Counted from the first letter of the stretch, positions 49,989 through 59,461 are shown. The stretch: DNA of 64,000 nt from Vibrio sp. 05-20-BW147 (GCF_013369385.1 NZ_SZTO01000002.1:248001-312000), one strand, 5' to 3'. Translations and numbers: made by a program. The notes: a model not told the origin generated them from the letters alone.

Positions 49989-50633
49989 ATGGTAGATATC
50001 TTCAAAAATCGCACAGCGTCGTTAGACGTGGATCCGCAACAAGGGTTTAGTGAGTTATGCCCCAATGAACTTCCTGTCTCCGGTGCGTTAGAGATTGTTG
50101 AAGCGTTAAAGCAGAATCATACAAAAGCAAAGCTGAAGTTAGTGTCGCGCGATATGCATCCTCCGGGAGCCGCGTGGGAAGCTGAAACGCCTGCAAACAT
50201 GTTAGAGCCGGTTGGCCTTCCGGAAGTGGATATTAAATGGAATCCACATTGTATTGTCGGTACGCAAGGTGTCGAATTGCTGCCGGGCTTACCTGCTATT
50301 CGAGAGTACGATTTCCAAATGAACAAAGGTATTGATCCCGATGCCCACCCATACGGGGCGTTTTATCATGACCAAGCCGATACACTATCGACAGGGGGAA
50401 TTGAGTTCCTTCATGCCCACGGAATAGATACTGTGCTTGTGGGTGGATTGGCGTTGGACTTTTGCGTGAAAAAATCCATAGAACAGCTTGTCGCCGCAGG
50501 CTTTAAGGTGATTCTAAATTTGGCGTCAACTCGCGCAGTGTTTCCAGAAAACAACGCACAGGTGCTTAGTTACTTAACGGCGCTTGGCGTTATCTGTATC
50601 GATGATGTGAATCAAGTGCAACTGCACGAATGA
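49989..50633 (+). CDS. pncA: Nicotinamidase (isochorismatase fold)
   Basis: 214 residues, 12 bp after nrtR. Cysteine-hydrolase fold: nucleophile Cys in VGGLALDFCVKKS near residue 160, catalytic Asp likely D15 in DVDPQQGF, and metal/loop residues in SRDMHPPG and the WNPHCIVGTQGVELLPGL segment. Converts nicotinamide to nicotinate for PncB. The GTQG-H pattern is the PncA one. Start preceded by AAGGGAGTTAAAC. Confidence 0.88.
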   Translation: MVDIFKNRTASLDVDPQQGFSELCPNELPVSGALEIVEALKQNHTKAKLKLVSRDMHPPGAAWEAETPANMLEPVGLPEVDIKWNPHCIVGTQGVELLPGLPAIREYDFQMNKGIDPDAHPYGAFYHDQADTLSTGGIEFLHAHGIDTVLVGGLALDFCVKKSIEQLVAAGFKVILNLASTRAVFPENNAQVLSYLTALGVICIDDVNQVQLHE

Positions 50634-51048
50634 AATACTGCTATTTTTGAAACAAATCGCTAGGGTGTTATCCTATTTATGTGCATGTTATTGCGGTTGC
50701 AACTTACTGATAAAAAGGAAGGTTTTGTCAGGGTGGTGAAAAAATATGCGATAGCTAACGAAAATATCAAATAGATAAAAATTTCGCAATTTTGCTTTGA
50801 TTTGGTTTTTTAATCTTTATAAGTGTTTGCTTTATTACATTTTTTGTTGAATTGCTTCAAAAATTGACACTCTAGCGCTGCCTTTTTGAATTCAATGCGC
50901 GATTTAGATCAAATAAAAAGTTGGCGTAAATCAGAAGCTTGGCATACACTTTCCGTTGTAAGCCCGATATGTTGTTGATTGGTAGGGCAAATTGCTTTGG
51001 CGCTACCCATTGTGTAGCAAGGTATAACTTAGCTTTGAGGAAAGTTTT
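50634..51048. other. Gene-free region upstream of ihfA
   Basis: Candidate promoter TTGGCG (50921), 18-base spacer, TACACT (50945). A hairpin GCTAC/GTAGC sits at 51002-51018 just before the ribosome site. No gene or operator identified otherwise. Confidence 0.5.
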
Positions 51049-51336
51049 ATGGCGCTCACAAAAGCCGATTTGGCAGAGAACCTGTTTGAAAAACTAGGAT
51101 TTAGTAAACGGGACGCCAAGGACACGGTTGAAGTGTTTTTTGAAGAAATTCGCAAGGCACTAGAAAATGGCGAGCAGGTAAAGCTATCAGGTTTTGGTAA
51201 CTTTGATCTACGAGATAAGAACGAGAGACCTGGTCGTAACCCTAAAACCGGTGAAGACATTCCAATTACTGCACGACGCGTTGTCACTTTCAGACCAGGC
51301 CAGAAGCTAAAAGCTCGTGTCGAAAATCTGAAATAG
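51049..51336 (+). CDS. ihfA: Integration host factor alpha subunit
   Basis: 95 residues, family length. [18 protein letters not shown] start and [33 protein letters not shown]-terminus with the DNA-intercalating Pro in the arm (RNPKTG). Forms a heterodimer with IhfB and bends DNA. TGAGGAAAG is upstream. In many gamma-proteobacteria it is the last gene of pheST; here the NAD block separates them and ihfA must have its own promoter. Confidence 0.97.
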   Translation: MALTKADLAENLFEKLGFSKRDAKDTVEVFFEEIRKALENGEQVKLSGFGNFDLRDKNERPGRNPKTGEDIPITARRVVTFRPGQKLKARVENLK

Positions 51337-51357
51337 TAATGGAACTATGAATACAGA

Positions 51358-51387
51358 AAGACCACGCATTGCGTGGTCTTCGTTTTT
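51358..51387 (+). terminator. Terminator of ihfA
   Basis: AAGACCACGC/GCGTGGTCTT with ATT loop, then CGTTTTT. Confidence 0.9.
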
Positions 51388-51400
51388 CAGCGGTATCTAA

Positions 51401-51424
51401 CTTATTTGCTTATTTGCTTATTTG
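51401..51424. repeat. Short tandem repeat (CTTATTTG) x3
   Basis: Three perfect 8-bp units followed by CTTAAGCGCTTAAG, a palindrome, just beyond the relV stop. Confidence 0.8.
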
Positions 51425-51433
51425 CTTAAGCGC

Positions 51434-52210
51434 TTAAGCCGCTTCCAAGTGTGTGGTTAAATAAGGTTGCCACGCTTGTTGGTAAAGATCTTTTGAGTGG
51501 CTTCTTAGTCGTTTAATGGTCGCCAACTCGACATCATTCAGTGAACGCGTTTCACTTGCTGCTTGTCTCTCCATCATTTGAATTTGCTGATATAAATCGT
51601 GTTCAGGGCCACTTTTAACATCTGCAATCGCTTTCAAGTGCAATTGGACTTCTGCAACTAAGTTGGTCTTTGGTAGTTGTACCAGCAGGTTGAGGTCACG
51701 ATACCCAGACTCACCTGGGCTCTTAAAGCGGTTTTTCACTTTGACGATGTGTGTTTCTCGCTCTAAAGCCTCGTAGGCACTAACAAGGCTTGCTACGTCA
51801 TCGGCTACAATGGTTGCTCTAGCGAGGTCAGTAATGCGTTCTGGTTGATTATTAAGTTCCAAAGCAATTTTCTGTTTCGCGCGTTGTTGTGATTTCACGC
51901 CTGCAAAATAGGGCTGAGTATCCGTCAACAGTGCGGTGCTCTTTACGATGGTTTCGAGCTCAAATTGCGCTTGGTGCGCTTTACTATAAAGCACGTCAAA
52001 ATCAGTGTAGGGTTGAAGTGGTTGCGTATCAGTGGATTGAATGCCGTATAAACCACTCAAGCTGTGTTTAAACAGTTTTGAGCACACTTCATTTTGGCTT
52101 GTTTCGCGCTGTTTTTCTTGGTTCGATGGCGCGGTGGGAATGGCTGCAAACGCAGGTGCACGGCTTAGTACCAAAAGCATCAATGCGGTAGTACGAAGAA
52201 ATAAGCTCAT
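51434..52210 (-). CDS. relV: Small alarmone synthetase RelV
   Basis: 258 residues. RelA/SpoT nucleotidyltransferase domain at about 70-195, with K106 (GVKSQQRAKQK), D128 and R131 (TDLARATIV), L149, and E187 (AEVQLHL) matching residues I recall as critical in V. cholerae RelV, shifted by one. RFKSPGESGYRDLNL is the substrate-binding segment. Makes (p)ppGpp from ATP and GDP/GTP without RelA/SpoT. Odd: residues 1-22 look like a Sec signal peptide, with possible cut at AFA-A. A GTG at codon 42 is a possible inner start. Confidence 0.85.
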   Translation of the reverse strand: MSLFLRTTALMLLVLSRAPAFAAIPTAPSNQEKQRETSQNEVCSKLFKHSLSGLYGIQSTDTQPLQPYTDFDVLYSKAHQAQFELETIVKSTALLTDTQPYFAGVKSQQRAKQKIALELNNQPERITDLARATIVADDVASLVSAYEALERETHIVKVKNRFKSPGESGYRDLNLLVQLPKTNLVAEVQLHLKAIADVKSGPEHDLYQQIQMMERQAASETRSLNDVELATIKRLRSHSKDLYQQAWQPYLTTHLEAA

Positions 52211-52499
52211 TCACTCTCCTTAACTTGCGTTGTTTTAGTAAACGGGGAGTCAAAAGGTCTAAAACACAGTCAAGTTACTTAAGTTATGGGGGCGCACTGT
52301 CAGGAAACAATCAAGATAAGTGTATATGTTTCTCTTATGTGCGCAGTGTCACACACTGCATAATCCCCAGATTTCAGTCATACACTCTACATTCCAAGGA
52401 TTAACTTAATATGAACGAAAACCACTTTTCACTGTTTTCAATGTTAATTATTGGTTAGGCTATGGCGCAGGTCAGTTCAAAAGAAAGATACAGATAACG

Positions 52500-53153
52500 A
52501 TGAGAGATGCAGAATTTTGGCACAACAAATGGGCCAGCAACCAAATTGGCTTCCATTTGGAAGACGTTAATCCATTATTGACCCGTTTTTGGTCTGCGTT
52601 GGCGCCGAAGCGAGAAGAAACGGTTTTGGTTCCACTTTGTGGCAAAACAGAAGACCTGGCGTGGTTGGCAACGAAACATGATCACGTTGAAGGTGCTGAA
52701 CTCAGTTTGATTGCCGTGCGATCGTTTTTTGCAGAGCACTTCTACACTCCGACGGTGACTCCGATTTCCGGCCAACATGAGCTCTATCAGTTTGATGAGT
52801 TGTCTATTTACGCGGGGGATTTTTTCACCGCTCCGCTCAGTAAAGCAGATTTGATATACGACCGTGCAGCTCTGATTGCGTTGCCTGAAGAGATGCGAGT
52901 GGAGTATGTACAACGCATTCGTGGTCTATTAAATCCTGGCGGGCGTATTTTACTGGTGAGTTTAGATTACCCTCAGCAAGAGATGTCTGGCCCTCCGTTT
53001 TCGGTCACTCAAAAAGAGATAGAACACTTATTTGCAGGCATGCGTGTGACACGTTTGCATCAAAACATCGCGGATGAACATCATCCCAAAATTGCAAAAC
53101 AAGGCTTAAGCCGCTTTAGCGAAGAAGTCTACGTTATTGAAAGCGATAAATAA
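52500..53153 (+). CDS. tpm: Thiopurine S-methyltransferase
   Basis: 217 residues. TPMT family: [22 protein letters not shown] start, SAM-binding region [23 protein letters not shown], and [19 protein letters not shown]. Bacterial Tpm methylates selenium/tellurium and thiopurines. The ATG at 52500 follows AAGATACAGATAACG with weak ribosome site. Divergent from relV; followed by a bidirectional terminator. Confidence 0.94.
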   Translation: MRDAEFWHNKWASNQIGFHLEDVNPLLTRFWSALAPKREETVLVPLCGKTEDLAWLATKHDHVEGAELSLIAVRSFFAEHFYTPTVTPISGQHELYQFDELSIYAGDFFTAPLSKADLIYDRAALIALPEEMRVEYVQRIRGLLNPGGRILLVSLDYPQQEMSGPPFSVTQKEIEHLFAGMRVTRLHQNIADEHHPKIAKQGLSRFSEEVYVIESDK

Positions 53154-53154
53154 C

Positions 53155-53180
53155 AAAGGGTAGCGTGAGCTACCCTTTTT
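53155..53180. terminator. Bidirectional terminator between tpm and purT
   Basis: AAAGGGTAGC/GCTACCCTTT with GTGA loop, flanking A and T runs. Confidence 0.9.
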
Positions 53181-53205
53181 AATCGGCTGAATCGAAAAAC
53201 GATCT

Positions 53206-54381
53206 TCAGTAAGTCACTTTGATTTTCTTAGCACTTTCTATTGCTGCATCCACCGCTTTCTCTGTGCTAGAACGACGTGTCAACACAACACCTAAACGAC
53301 GACGGCCATTAATATCGGGTTTGCCAAACAGACGCAACTGGGTTTGAGGTTGTTCAAGCGCGTCAGACATTCCGTCAAAGCGAATGTTCTGTGATTGACC
53401 ATTGCCCAAAATCACCGCTGAAGCGGAAGGGCCGTATTGAACAATCTTGTTCACTGGCATGCCAGTAAATGCACGAACGTGGAGAGCAAATTCAGACATT
53501 TCTTGTGAAATCAGTGTCACTAGCCCGGTATCGTGTGGGCGAGGGGAGACTTCGTTGAAGATCACCTTGTCACCTTTTACAAAAAGTTCTACACCGAAAA
53601 TACCGTAGCCACCTAACGCATTGACTACCTGTTCTGCTGTGTATTCGGCAGCTTTGATGGCATTTTCAGACATCTGCTGTGGTTGCCAAGATTCACGATA
53701 ATCCCCATCTTCTTGTCGATGGCCAATAGGAGCACAGAAATGCACGCCATCAACTGCGCGAACGGTGAGTAGAGTGATCTCGTAATCGAAGTTGATGAAG
53801 CCTTCGACAATCACTCGTCCAGCGCCAGTGCGACCGCCTTCTTGAGCGTATTGCCATGCTTTCTCTATATCGGCTGGAGATTTAATGACGCTTTGCCCTT
53901 TGCCAGAAGAGCTCATCACGGGTTTCACAACGCAAGGAATTGACACGGCTTCAACGGCTTCGACAAATTGCTGATAGTTGTCTGCAAAGCGGTATGGTGA
54001 GGTAGTGAGGCCAAGCTCTTCTGCCGCTAGACGACGGATCCCTTCACGGTTCATTGTAAGTTTGGTTGCTTTTGCACTAGGCACCACGTTTAAGCCTTGT
54101 TCCTCGAGCTCTACCAACTTGTCCGTTGCGATAGCCTCAATCTCTGGAACTACAAACGCAGGTTGTTCTGCGGCGATAACTTTTTCTAGCTCGCTTGCAT
54201 CTAACATGTCGAAAACATAACTGCGGTGTGCTACTTGCATCGCGGGTGCATCAGGGTAGCGATCACAGGCAATCACTTCCAGCCCAAGACGTTGGCATTC
54301 GATCGCCACCTCTTTACCGAGTTCACCAGAGCCCAAAAGTAATACGCGTGTAGCGCTTTCGCGAGTCGCGGTACCGAACAT
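53206..54381 (-). CDS. purT: Formate-dependent GAR transformylase 2
   Basis: 391 residues, standard. ATP-grasp fold: [20 protein letters not shown] at the N-terminus, [16 protein letters not shown] (ATP loop), [16 protein letters not shown] (metal-binding) and [13 protein letters not shown]-terminus. Makes FGAR from GAR, formate and ATP, the third purine step. A perfect PurR-type box lies 67-84 bases upstream of the start. Confidence 0.96.
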   Translation of the reverse strand: MFGTATRESATRVLLLGSGELGKEVAIECQRLGLEVIACDRYPDAPAMQVAHRSYVFDMLDASELEKVIAAEQPAFVVPEIEAIATDKLVELEEQGLNVVPSAKATKLTMNREGIRRLAAEELGLTTSPYRFADNYQQFVEAVEAVSIPCVVKPVMSSSGKGQSVIKSPADIEKAWQYAQEGGRTGAGRVIVEGFINFDYEITLLTVRAVDGVHFCAPIGHRQEDGDYRESWQPQQMSENAIKAAEYTAEQVVNALGGYGIFGVELFVKGDKVIFNEVSPRPHDTGLVTLISQEMSEFALHVRAFTGMPVNKIVQYGPSASAVILGNGQSQNIRFDGMSDALEQPQTQLRLFGKPDINGRRRLGVVLTRRSSTEKAVDAAIESAKKIKVTY

Positions 54382-54447
54382 AGTGCTTCCTTTAAAAAGT
54401 AATCAGAGAGAATAAAATTGCCGCCGATCATACTCAATTTAACCTGC

Positions 54448-54465
54448 AAAGCAAACGTTTGCTTT
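54448..54465. promoter_or_regulatory. PurR box upstream of purT
   Basis: AAAGCAAACGTTTGCTTT, an 18-bp perfect palindrome containing the core GCAAACGTTTGC. PurR with hypoxanthine/guanine represses purT. Confidence 0.9.
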
Positions 54466-54474
54466 GTGATTTTA

Positions 54475-54500
54475 AAGAAAGCCCTACGTAAAGTAGGGCT
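54475..54500 (-). terminator. Terminator of cdd
   Basis: AGCCCTAC/GTAGGGCT with a five-base loop, then TTTCTTT on the minus strand. Confidence 0.82.
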
Positions 54501-54512
54501 GACGACATATCA

Positions 54513-55400
54513 CTATAAGCTGAGATAACTCACTGGAATATCGGGGTTTAAAGCTTCCAGTGTTGACTGGGTACATGCTAAGTGACTAATTTTGCCTTTA
54601 TGGCTTTCAACAAGCGCGGCAGACTGAATATTTTCAAATCTCTCACCCGCGAGAAGCAATTGAATTAATGCCACTTGCAGTGGTGGAAGACTTGGGTTGA
54701 AAGCCGCATTTTCAGCGTATGCACCCAGATAAACGCGTCCACTTTCAGTTTGCAATGCCACACCGCTCAAGTTGTGCGTATAAGGTGCATGACTACAGTT
54801 CATTGCTTCAACCGCACGTTGCATTAAGGCATCATCATCTTCAGTGGTGAAGCCATGATGGACTTGGCTCATTAATGCAGATTCGATGCCCAAATCTGAT
54901 GGGCCAAATGAATCTGGCAGATAGTCGTGTAGTTTCTTTTCTTCGCGCTCTGGCAATTGAATCTTAAGCTCTTTGGCACCAGATAACTCATTCATGAACT
55001 GACGGCAGTGACCACAAGGGCTGAAATTAATGGTGATGTCTGAAAGACCTTGCTCGCCTTTCATCCATGCATGGCTGATAGCCGATTGTTCAGCATGAAC
55101 CGTTTGTCCAAGTTGGACCCCATCAAACTCCATGTTAGCGCCAAAATAAAGAGCACCTGATAGGCCACGAACGATCGCACCAACATAAAACTCAGAGATG
55201 GGCGCGTAAGAATAGGCAGCAGCAAAAGGAAGTAGCGCCACGCGCAATTGGTTGTCAGTCATCCCTGTTTGCTTGAGTAACTCATCAAACTGAGCTGTTG
55301 AAAGGGATGCATCAAAATCAGCAGCCAAAATGATAGGCGCTAAGTGGCGTGAAAGTGATTCTGGTGCGCTTGCCAGCGCGTTCTCAAAGCGACTCTTCAT
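54513..55400 (-). CDS. cdd: Cytidine deaminase
   Basis: 295 residues from ATG 55400 (AAGGA upstream), family length. Zinc site H102 with catalytic E104 (TVHAEQS), and C129/C132 (SPCGHC). Two-domain long form as in E. coli: the second, non-catalytic domain from about 185 ([19 protein letters not shown]). Converts cytidine/deoxycytidine to uridine. A CRP site sits in the class II position. Confidence 0.96.
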   Translation of the reverse strand: MKSRFENALASAPESLSRHLAPIILAADFDASLSTAQFDELLKQTGMTDNQLRVALLPFAAAYSYAPISEFYVGAIVRGLSGALYFGANMEFDGVQLGQTVHAEQSAISHAWMKGEQGLSDITINFSPCGHCRQFMNELSGAKELKIQLPEREEKKLHDYLPDSFGPSDLGIESALMSQVHHGFTTEDDDALMQRAVEAMNCSHAPYTHNLSGVALQTESGRVYLGAYAENAAFNPSLPPLQVALIQLLLAGERFENIQSAALVESHKGKISHLACTQSTLEALNPDIPVSYLSL

Positions 55401-55429
55401 AGTGAATCCTTGTAATTGCATGGAAGGTT

Positions 55430-55472
55430 ATTCTATGCAAGAACGAAAACTATTCAGTGATCTGCGTCACCA
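55430..55472 (-). promoter_or_regulatory. CRP-dependent promoter of cdd
   Basis: Minus-strand -10 box TAGAAT (55435-55430) and a CRP site AGTGA-TCTGCG-TCACC centred at 55463.5, 40-41 bases upstream of the predicted start, where class II CRP activation occurs. Confidence 0.65.
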
Positions 55473-55651
55473 TAAGTAATGTAACGCATGTTTGTATTTC
55501 ATAATTAGAGTGATGTCACAAATGTATTCGATTGCACAATGTCCCCAAAAGATAGCCGATAGCAATCAACTAGGCGAATCGTTAGCCAATCAAATATATA
55601 AACCTAGAAAATGACGATCGTAAATGTTGGCTTTGGATCGTTGTAATAGAC

Positions 55652-55680
55652 AAAAAAATACCCTCAGGAAACTGAGGGTA
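55652..55680 (-). terminator. Terminator of the small zinc-ribbon gene
   Basis: TACCCTCAG/CTGAGGGTA around GAAA, with seven A on the left, a T run on the minus strand. Confidence 0.85.
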
Positions 55681-55747
55681 AGAAGGAAACATTTCGTTAT
55701 TTGTTCAGTCCGTGATCGTGTTTTAGTCGCCACGAAAAGAGTATTTT

Positions 55748-55927
55748 TTAGAGGATGGCTTGACGTTCTCTCATTTGTTGCTCACCGATGTTGAACAGTC
55801 TTACATCAATTTTTGCAATGTCATTGCATTCTTGGCATGAATGATGGCTTTTTCCATCTAAATAATCATGGCGTGTTAGCATTCTTGGTTTTTTGCACCA
55901 GTCGCAGGTGCCTTCAATGGTAAACAT
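55748..55927 (-). CDS. Small zinc-ribbon-like protein
   Basis: 59 residues from ATG 55927, GGGGAG seven bases upstream. Two CxxC pairs (CDWC at about 8-11, CQEC at 31-34) that could hold one zinc ion, with HDYLDGKSHHS between. The C-terminal half is helical and charged. No family recognised. Own terminator. Confidence 0.75.
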   Translation of the reverse strand: MFTIEGTCDWCKKPRMLTRHDYLDGKSHHSCQECNDIAKIDVRLFNIGEQQMRERQAIL

Positions 55928-56100
55928 CTCTATTCTCCCCACCTAGCTATTATTGCAGGTGTCATTTTTGCCTGTGTATTATGCCATAACTTTTCTATGG
56001 ATGTTAAATGTCTGTAAACGAAAAATGAGAAGGAGATCGATTGCTATCCTATATAAAACGGGTGATTCAGCTTTTGATGGTACTATCACTAATGTTTGAT

Positions 56101-57090
56101 TTACCTACTTGTAACATTTTGTAATAAAACTTTTAGCGCGCCATTCAAACGCTTCATTTCTTCTTCACTACCTTGAGCGTCGGGATGATAAAGTTTGGAT
56201 AGCTGGCGAAAGCGTATTTTGATCGACTTTTCATCAGGGATATTGCTTGGCAGATAGCCAAACATGGCGCAGGCGAGAGCGAGTTTGTGATTTTTGTTTT
56301 GCGATTGGATCTTTTTGTATTCATTAAAAACTTTCTCAAGCTGTCTTTTTAGTTGCTTATTATTGAACTGTTGGTTTTTTAGCTCTTTTTCTAGCATTAA
56401 ATGTTGATCAATTTGCTGAGTTAAACGACGCTTGCGCACTGCCCGTGCGATGGTGACTAAAGCGATAATGGTCAGTAAGATCACAAGCACCCACCAATCT
56501 TTATAGATAGGGAAGAGCAGAGAACTCTCCTCCTGATGCAGCTCTGTCGTGAAAGAGGGGTCGCTTGGTTCAGCCAATGCACTATCCAACTGTGAAATCG
56601 CGGAAACTTGTTTGGCTCGAAGTTGATTGAACTTCAGTTCTAAGATGCGATTGTATTCGGCGTCAGCTTTTTCATTCTGTTTCGCGGTTAAGCCAAACCA
56701 AAGCTGAGCTAAGTCGAGATGGCTAAATTGCTGACCTTCTTTCTCAAACAAAGCACCCAACTGCAATAGCGCTTGTTGATTGCCTTGCAAAGCGGCATGA
56801 AGATACCAATTGGCGGCTTGCTTAACATCGACAGAAGTGCCTAAACCTTGCTCGAAAGATTGAGCAAGTTTGAACTGGGCGGGTTCATAGCCTAAATCAG
56901 CAGATTGTTGATACCAATAGAGCGCATCAACGGCTGAGCCATCAGTTTGGTGTTTTTCTAGTTGAACTGCGAGTTGATATTGCGCTTTGGGATCTTGCTG
57001 TTTGGCTTTTACAGTCAGTTCTTGCGTGGTGTCAGCAAGGGTGTTTGCGGTGAATAATAGGCCAAGACAAAACGAAAAAAGAGTGCGCAA
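56101..57090 (-). CDS. Sel1-repeat membrane protein with a C-terminal J-like domain
   Basis: 329 residues. Signal peptide/anchor 1-19, Sel1/TPR-type repeats about 20-170 (AQYQLAVQLEKH, ALYWYQQSADLGYEPAQFKLAQSFEQGLG, WYLHAALQGNQQALLQLG), a membrane helix around 197-216, a coiled coil about 228-265, and a short J-like domain with HPD (LSKLYHPDAQ) at the end. Suggests a periplasmic repeat domain with a cytoplasmic J domain that could recruit DnaK. Function unknown. Confidence 0.78.
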   Translation of the reverse strand: MRTLFSFCLGLLFTANTLADTTQELTVKAKQQDPKAQYQLAVQLEKHQTDGSAVDALYWYQQSADLGYEPAQFKLAQSFEQGLGTSVDVKQAANWYLHAALQGNQQALLQLGALFEKEGQQFSHLDLAQLWFGLTAKQNEKADAEYNRILELKFNQLRAKQVSAISQLDSALAEPSDPSFTTELHQEESSLLFPIYKDWWVLVILLTIIALVTIARAVRKRRLTQQIDQHLMLEKELKNQQFNNKQLKRQLEKVFNEYKKIQSQNKNHKLALACAMFGYLPSNIPDEKSIKIRFRQLSKLYHPDAQGSEEEMKRLNGALKVLLQNVTSR

Positions 57091-57106
57091 AATAGGATCT
57101 CTAGAG

Positions 57107-57141
57107 TTCAGGTTCAGCCCAAATTATAGACTGAACCTGAA
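57107..57141. repeat. 11-bp inverted repeat spanning a -10-like box
   Basis: TTCAGGTTCAG/CTGAACCTGAA with a 13-base loop holding TATAAT on the minus strand, 28 bases before the Sel1/J gene. Confidence 0.5.
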
Positions 57142-57182
57142 GCGAAATCAGCAGTTAAGCGAAAATCGCTTGTTGCGTGCGA

Positions 57183-57854
57183 TTATTTTAAAGGGAGGAT
57201 TTGAATCTCAACGCGACGGTTACATGCACGGCCTTCTGCGGTGCTGTTGGTGCAAAGTGGGTAGCGCTCGCCATTGCCTCTTGCAACTGCACGACCGGCA
57301 GCAACGTTTTGTGAAATTAGGAAGCTACGCACGGATTCAGCGCGACGCTCTGAGAGAATTTGATTAGAGTTATCGTTACCTGTGCTGTCGGTGAATCCGT
57401 CAATCACAAGGCTAGTATCAGGGTACTCAACCAGTATGCGAGCGACGCCTTTTAACGTGTTGTGTATGCCGCTATCAAGTGCGTAGGAACCTGAACTAAA
57501 GCCAATACCGTTTTCCAAACGCAGCAGCAATTGATTCTCACCCACACGTTCAACCTGAACGCCAGAATTAAGCAGCTCTTGGCGTAGAGCTTGTTCTTGC
57601 TGGTCAAAGTAGTAGCCAACACCACCACCAATAGCGGCTCCGCCGGCTGCGCCGATCAGAGCACGTTTACCACGATCTTTTTTGTCGCCAGTTGCCGCAC
57701 CGGCTACTGCGCCTGCAATCGCGCCAATGAGTGCGCCTTTGGTGGCTGAGTTGGTTTCAGATTCGCCAGTGGTTGCATTCTGACGTTGCGTTGCCTGACA
57801 TCCGCTTAGAGTCAGAAGAATTGCTAAAGCAATAGAAACTTTTTTCAAAGTCAT
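57183..57854 (-). CDS. OmpA-family lipoprotein with glycine zipper
   Basis: 223 residues. Lipobox LTLSGC, so a lipid-anchored protein after cleavage. Glycine-zipper segment at about 38-80 (GALIGAIAGAVAGAATG, ALIGAAGGAAIGGGVG), then an OmpA C-terminal peptidoglycan-binding domain (FSSGSYALD, VIDGFTDSTGND, NQILSERRAESVRSFL). Similar to YiaD-like proteins. ATG 57854 is very close to GGAG; TTG 57848 has better spacing. Confidence 0.88.
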   Translation of the reverse strand: MTLKKVSIALAILLTLSGCQATQRQNATTGESETNSATKGALIGAIAGAVAGAATGDKKDRGKRALIGAAGGAAIGGGVGYYFDQQEQALRQELLNSGVQVERVGENQLLLRLENGIGFSSGSYALDSGIHNTLKGVARILVEYPDTSLVIDGFTDSTGNDNSNQILSERRAESVRSFLISQNVAAGRAVARGNGERYPLCTNSTAEGRACNRRVEIQILPLK

Positions 57855-57935
57855 CTCTCCATGTACATTCAGAGGCTAACTGCTGCCTCCGTGCGGATTA
57901 TTCAGCAAGTCAATGAGAGAAATGTCAGTGTAAGG

Positions 57936-58625
57936 TTATCTTTTTTCGATTTGTTTCATCGCTTGCGCACCGCCAACCGGGCGATTAACTGATATTTTGC
58001 GTCCTTTTTTTAAGCCTACTTCGTAATCGGCAGTGAGATTTTTCATCGCCTCACGCAATTGCTGCTTAAAAGTTTCACGATCGATGTTTTGGAACTCTTT
58101 ATCGATATAGCTGTTGATTTTGTTCGCTGACTCTTCATCGGGTGTGATCTCCGGTAGTTTTTCCAACGCACCTTCCACCCAGCCAGAGACAAATGAGTTG
58201 ACTCGGCGTGTTACCTCAAGAGAAGAGGTTCCAGATCCTGCGAAGCTATTGCGGAATTGACCTGTACTTTCGTTCATTTCACGGTAAATAATGTCAAAGG
58301 CGAAAGCAGCGAAAATCGCTCGGTCAGCCTCACCAATAAACTCCAAGCGTTTGAGTCCTTTATGGTTAAGCAATACCGCTTCCACACCAAATTTGGTATT
58401 GATGCCGCGAATAACACGCAACAAGACGGAACTGATACTCGCAGGCAGAAGATGGGTAGACTGAGTTTTGCCCATTTTGATGAACTCGATATCATCTTTA
58501 TCGAGACCATACTTGAGCATCAATCGATGCGCCATCTTAATCGCGTTGGCCGCTTCGTTGACGTTGGCGGAGTTGCCTAGCTCTAGGCATTTGGCAATTT
58601 TCTTCAGCGCTTTTTGTTTATCCAT
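57936..58625 (-). CDS. DUF2786-domain protein
   Basis: 229 residues from ATG 58625. N-terminal DUF2786 (KALKKIAKCLELGNSANVNEAANAIKMAHRLMLKYGL) followed by a longer charged helical region; C-terminus basic (VGLKKGRKISVNRPVGGAQAMKQIEKR). Function unknown. No membrane segment. Same strand as the next gene, 134 bp away with a terminator between. Confidence 0.82.
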   Translation of the reverse strand: MDKQKALKKIAKCLELGNSANVNEAANAIKMAHRLMLKYGLDKDDIEFIKMGKTQSTHLLPASISSVLLRVIRGINTKFGVEAVLLNHKGLKRLEFIGEADRAIFAAFAFDIIYREMNESTGQFRNSFAGSGTSSLEVTRRVNSFVSGWVEGALEKLPEITPDEESANKINSYIDKEFQNIDRETFKQQLREAMKNLTADYEVGLKKGRKISVNRPVGGAQAMKQIEKR

Positions 58626-58715
58626 AGACAATGGCAAAAACCTAACTCAATCAGCAAAGTCGGACATCATACCTTTTTTCCGACAAAATTTGAATCCTTG
58701 CGAAAGGTATGGCGA

Positions 58716-58744
58716 TAAAAAGCCGTGCCTCAGTGGACACGGCT
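58716..58744 (-). terminator. Terminator of the DUF3334 gene
   Basis: AGCCGTG/CACGGCT stem with a ten-base loop; four-to-five T on the minus strand. Confidence 0.75.
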
Positions 58745-58771
58745 ATAGCAGTCGAGATGTTGCGAAGAGTT

Positions 58772-59461
58772 TTAGATGCCCAGTTCGTCAAGCAAGTCTG
58801 AGGTAATGTCTAACTCCTCTGCTGATGAGTTACTCTCTGCTTTCTTGCCGAGCATGTTTGCTTGTGCCGCTTCTAAAATATCATCTGGGTTTTCATCTTC
58901 TGCGACTTCAAAATCTTCAAGCTGAATAAATTCAGTTTTATCCATCGCAAGCTCTAAGTAGAAGATATTGTTGTTAGCGGTGGAAAAGGTAACGCGACGT
59001 GCCTGTGGTCGGTCTAGGTTGGTATCCACCGAAAGAATAACTTGTTTGTTCAGAGACAACATCTTAGGTTGGTTTTGGGTGATGTTGGTTTGCAGCTCTT
59101 TGCGAATTTTATTGGTGAAATCGCCGACTAACTGGTTCATCAGTTCACCCAACACATCACCCACTTCATCGGAGGTGTGCAACACGGCCAGTTCTTCTTC
59201 TGGCATGCCCATATTACGCATGTAATTGGTGTAAATCTCTAATGCTGCTTTTGCGGTAAAGTTAATGACGACGAGGCCAGTAAAACCGCCATCAAAAAGA
59301 ACGAAACAGCCGAAATCAGGCTTTAGACTGGTTTTGTTGATTTTCTGCACCATTGCAGAATAGTGAATTTGAGAAGAAGTGGCAGAAGTGAGCACTCCAG
59401 ATACGGACTGACACAGTTTTAACAAGATATCTTCGGTCGTAACGACTCTGTTTTTTTTCAT
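58772..59461 (-). CDS. CheX-like DUF3334 protein
   Basis: 229 residues from ATG 59461. A CheX/CheC-like core is likely: GCFVLFDGGFTGLVVINFTAKAALEI and EVGDVLGELMNQLVGDFTNKIRKEL (ExxN-like helix) are its typical blocks. Acidic C-terminus (EVAEDENPDDILEAAQANM, ELDITSDLLDELGI). Such proteins dephosphorylate receiver domains in chemotaxis; no chemotaxis gene adjoins. Confidence 0.75.
   Translation of the reverse strand: MKKNRVVTTEDILLKLCQSVSGVLTSATSSQIHYSAMVQKINKTSLKPDFGCFVLFDGGFTGLVVINFTAKAALEIYTNYMRNMGMPEEELAVLHTSDEVGDVLGELMNQLVGDFTNKIRKELQTNITQNQPKMLSLNKQVILSVDTNLDRPQARRVTFSTANNNIFYLELAMDKTEFIQLEDFEVAEDENPDDILEAAQANMLGKKAESNSSAEELDITSDLLDELGI

Noticed and set aside
55508..55521. Second CRP site at cdd (GTGATGTCAC)
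   Set aside because: Only two bases separate the half-sites; CRP needs six.
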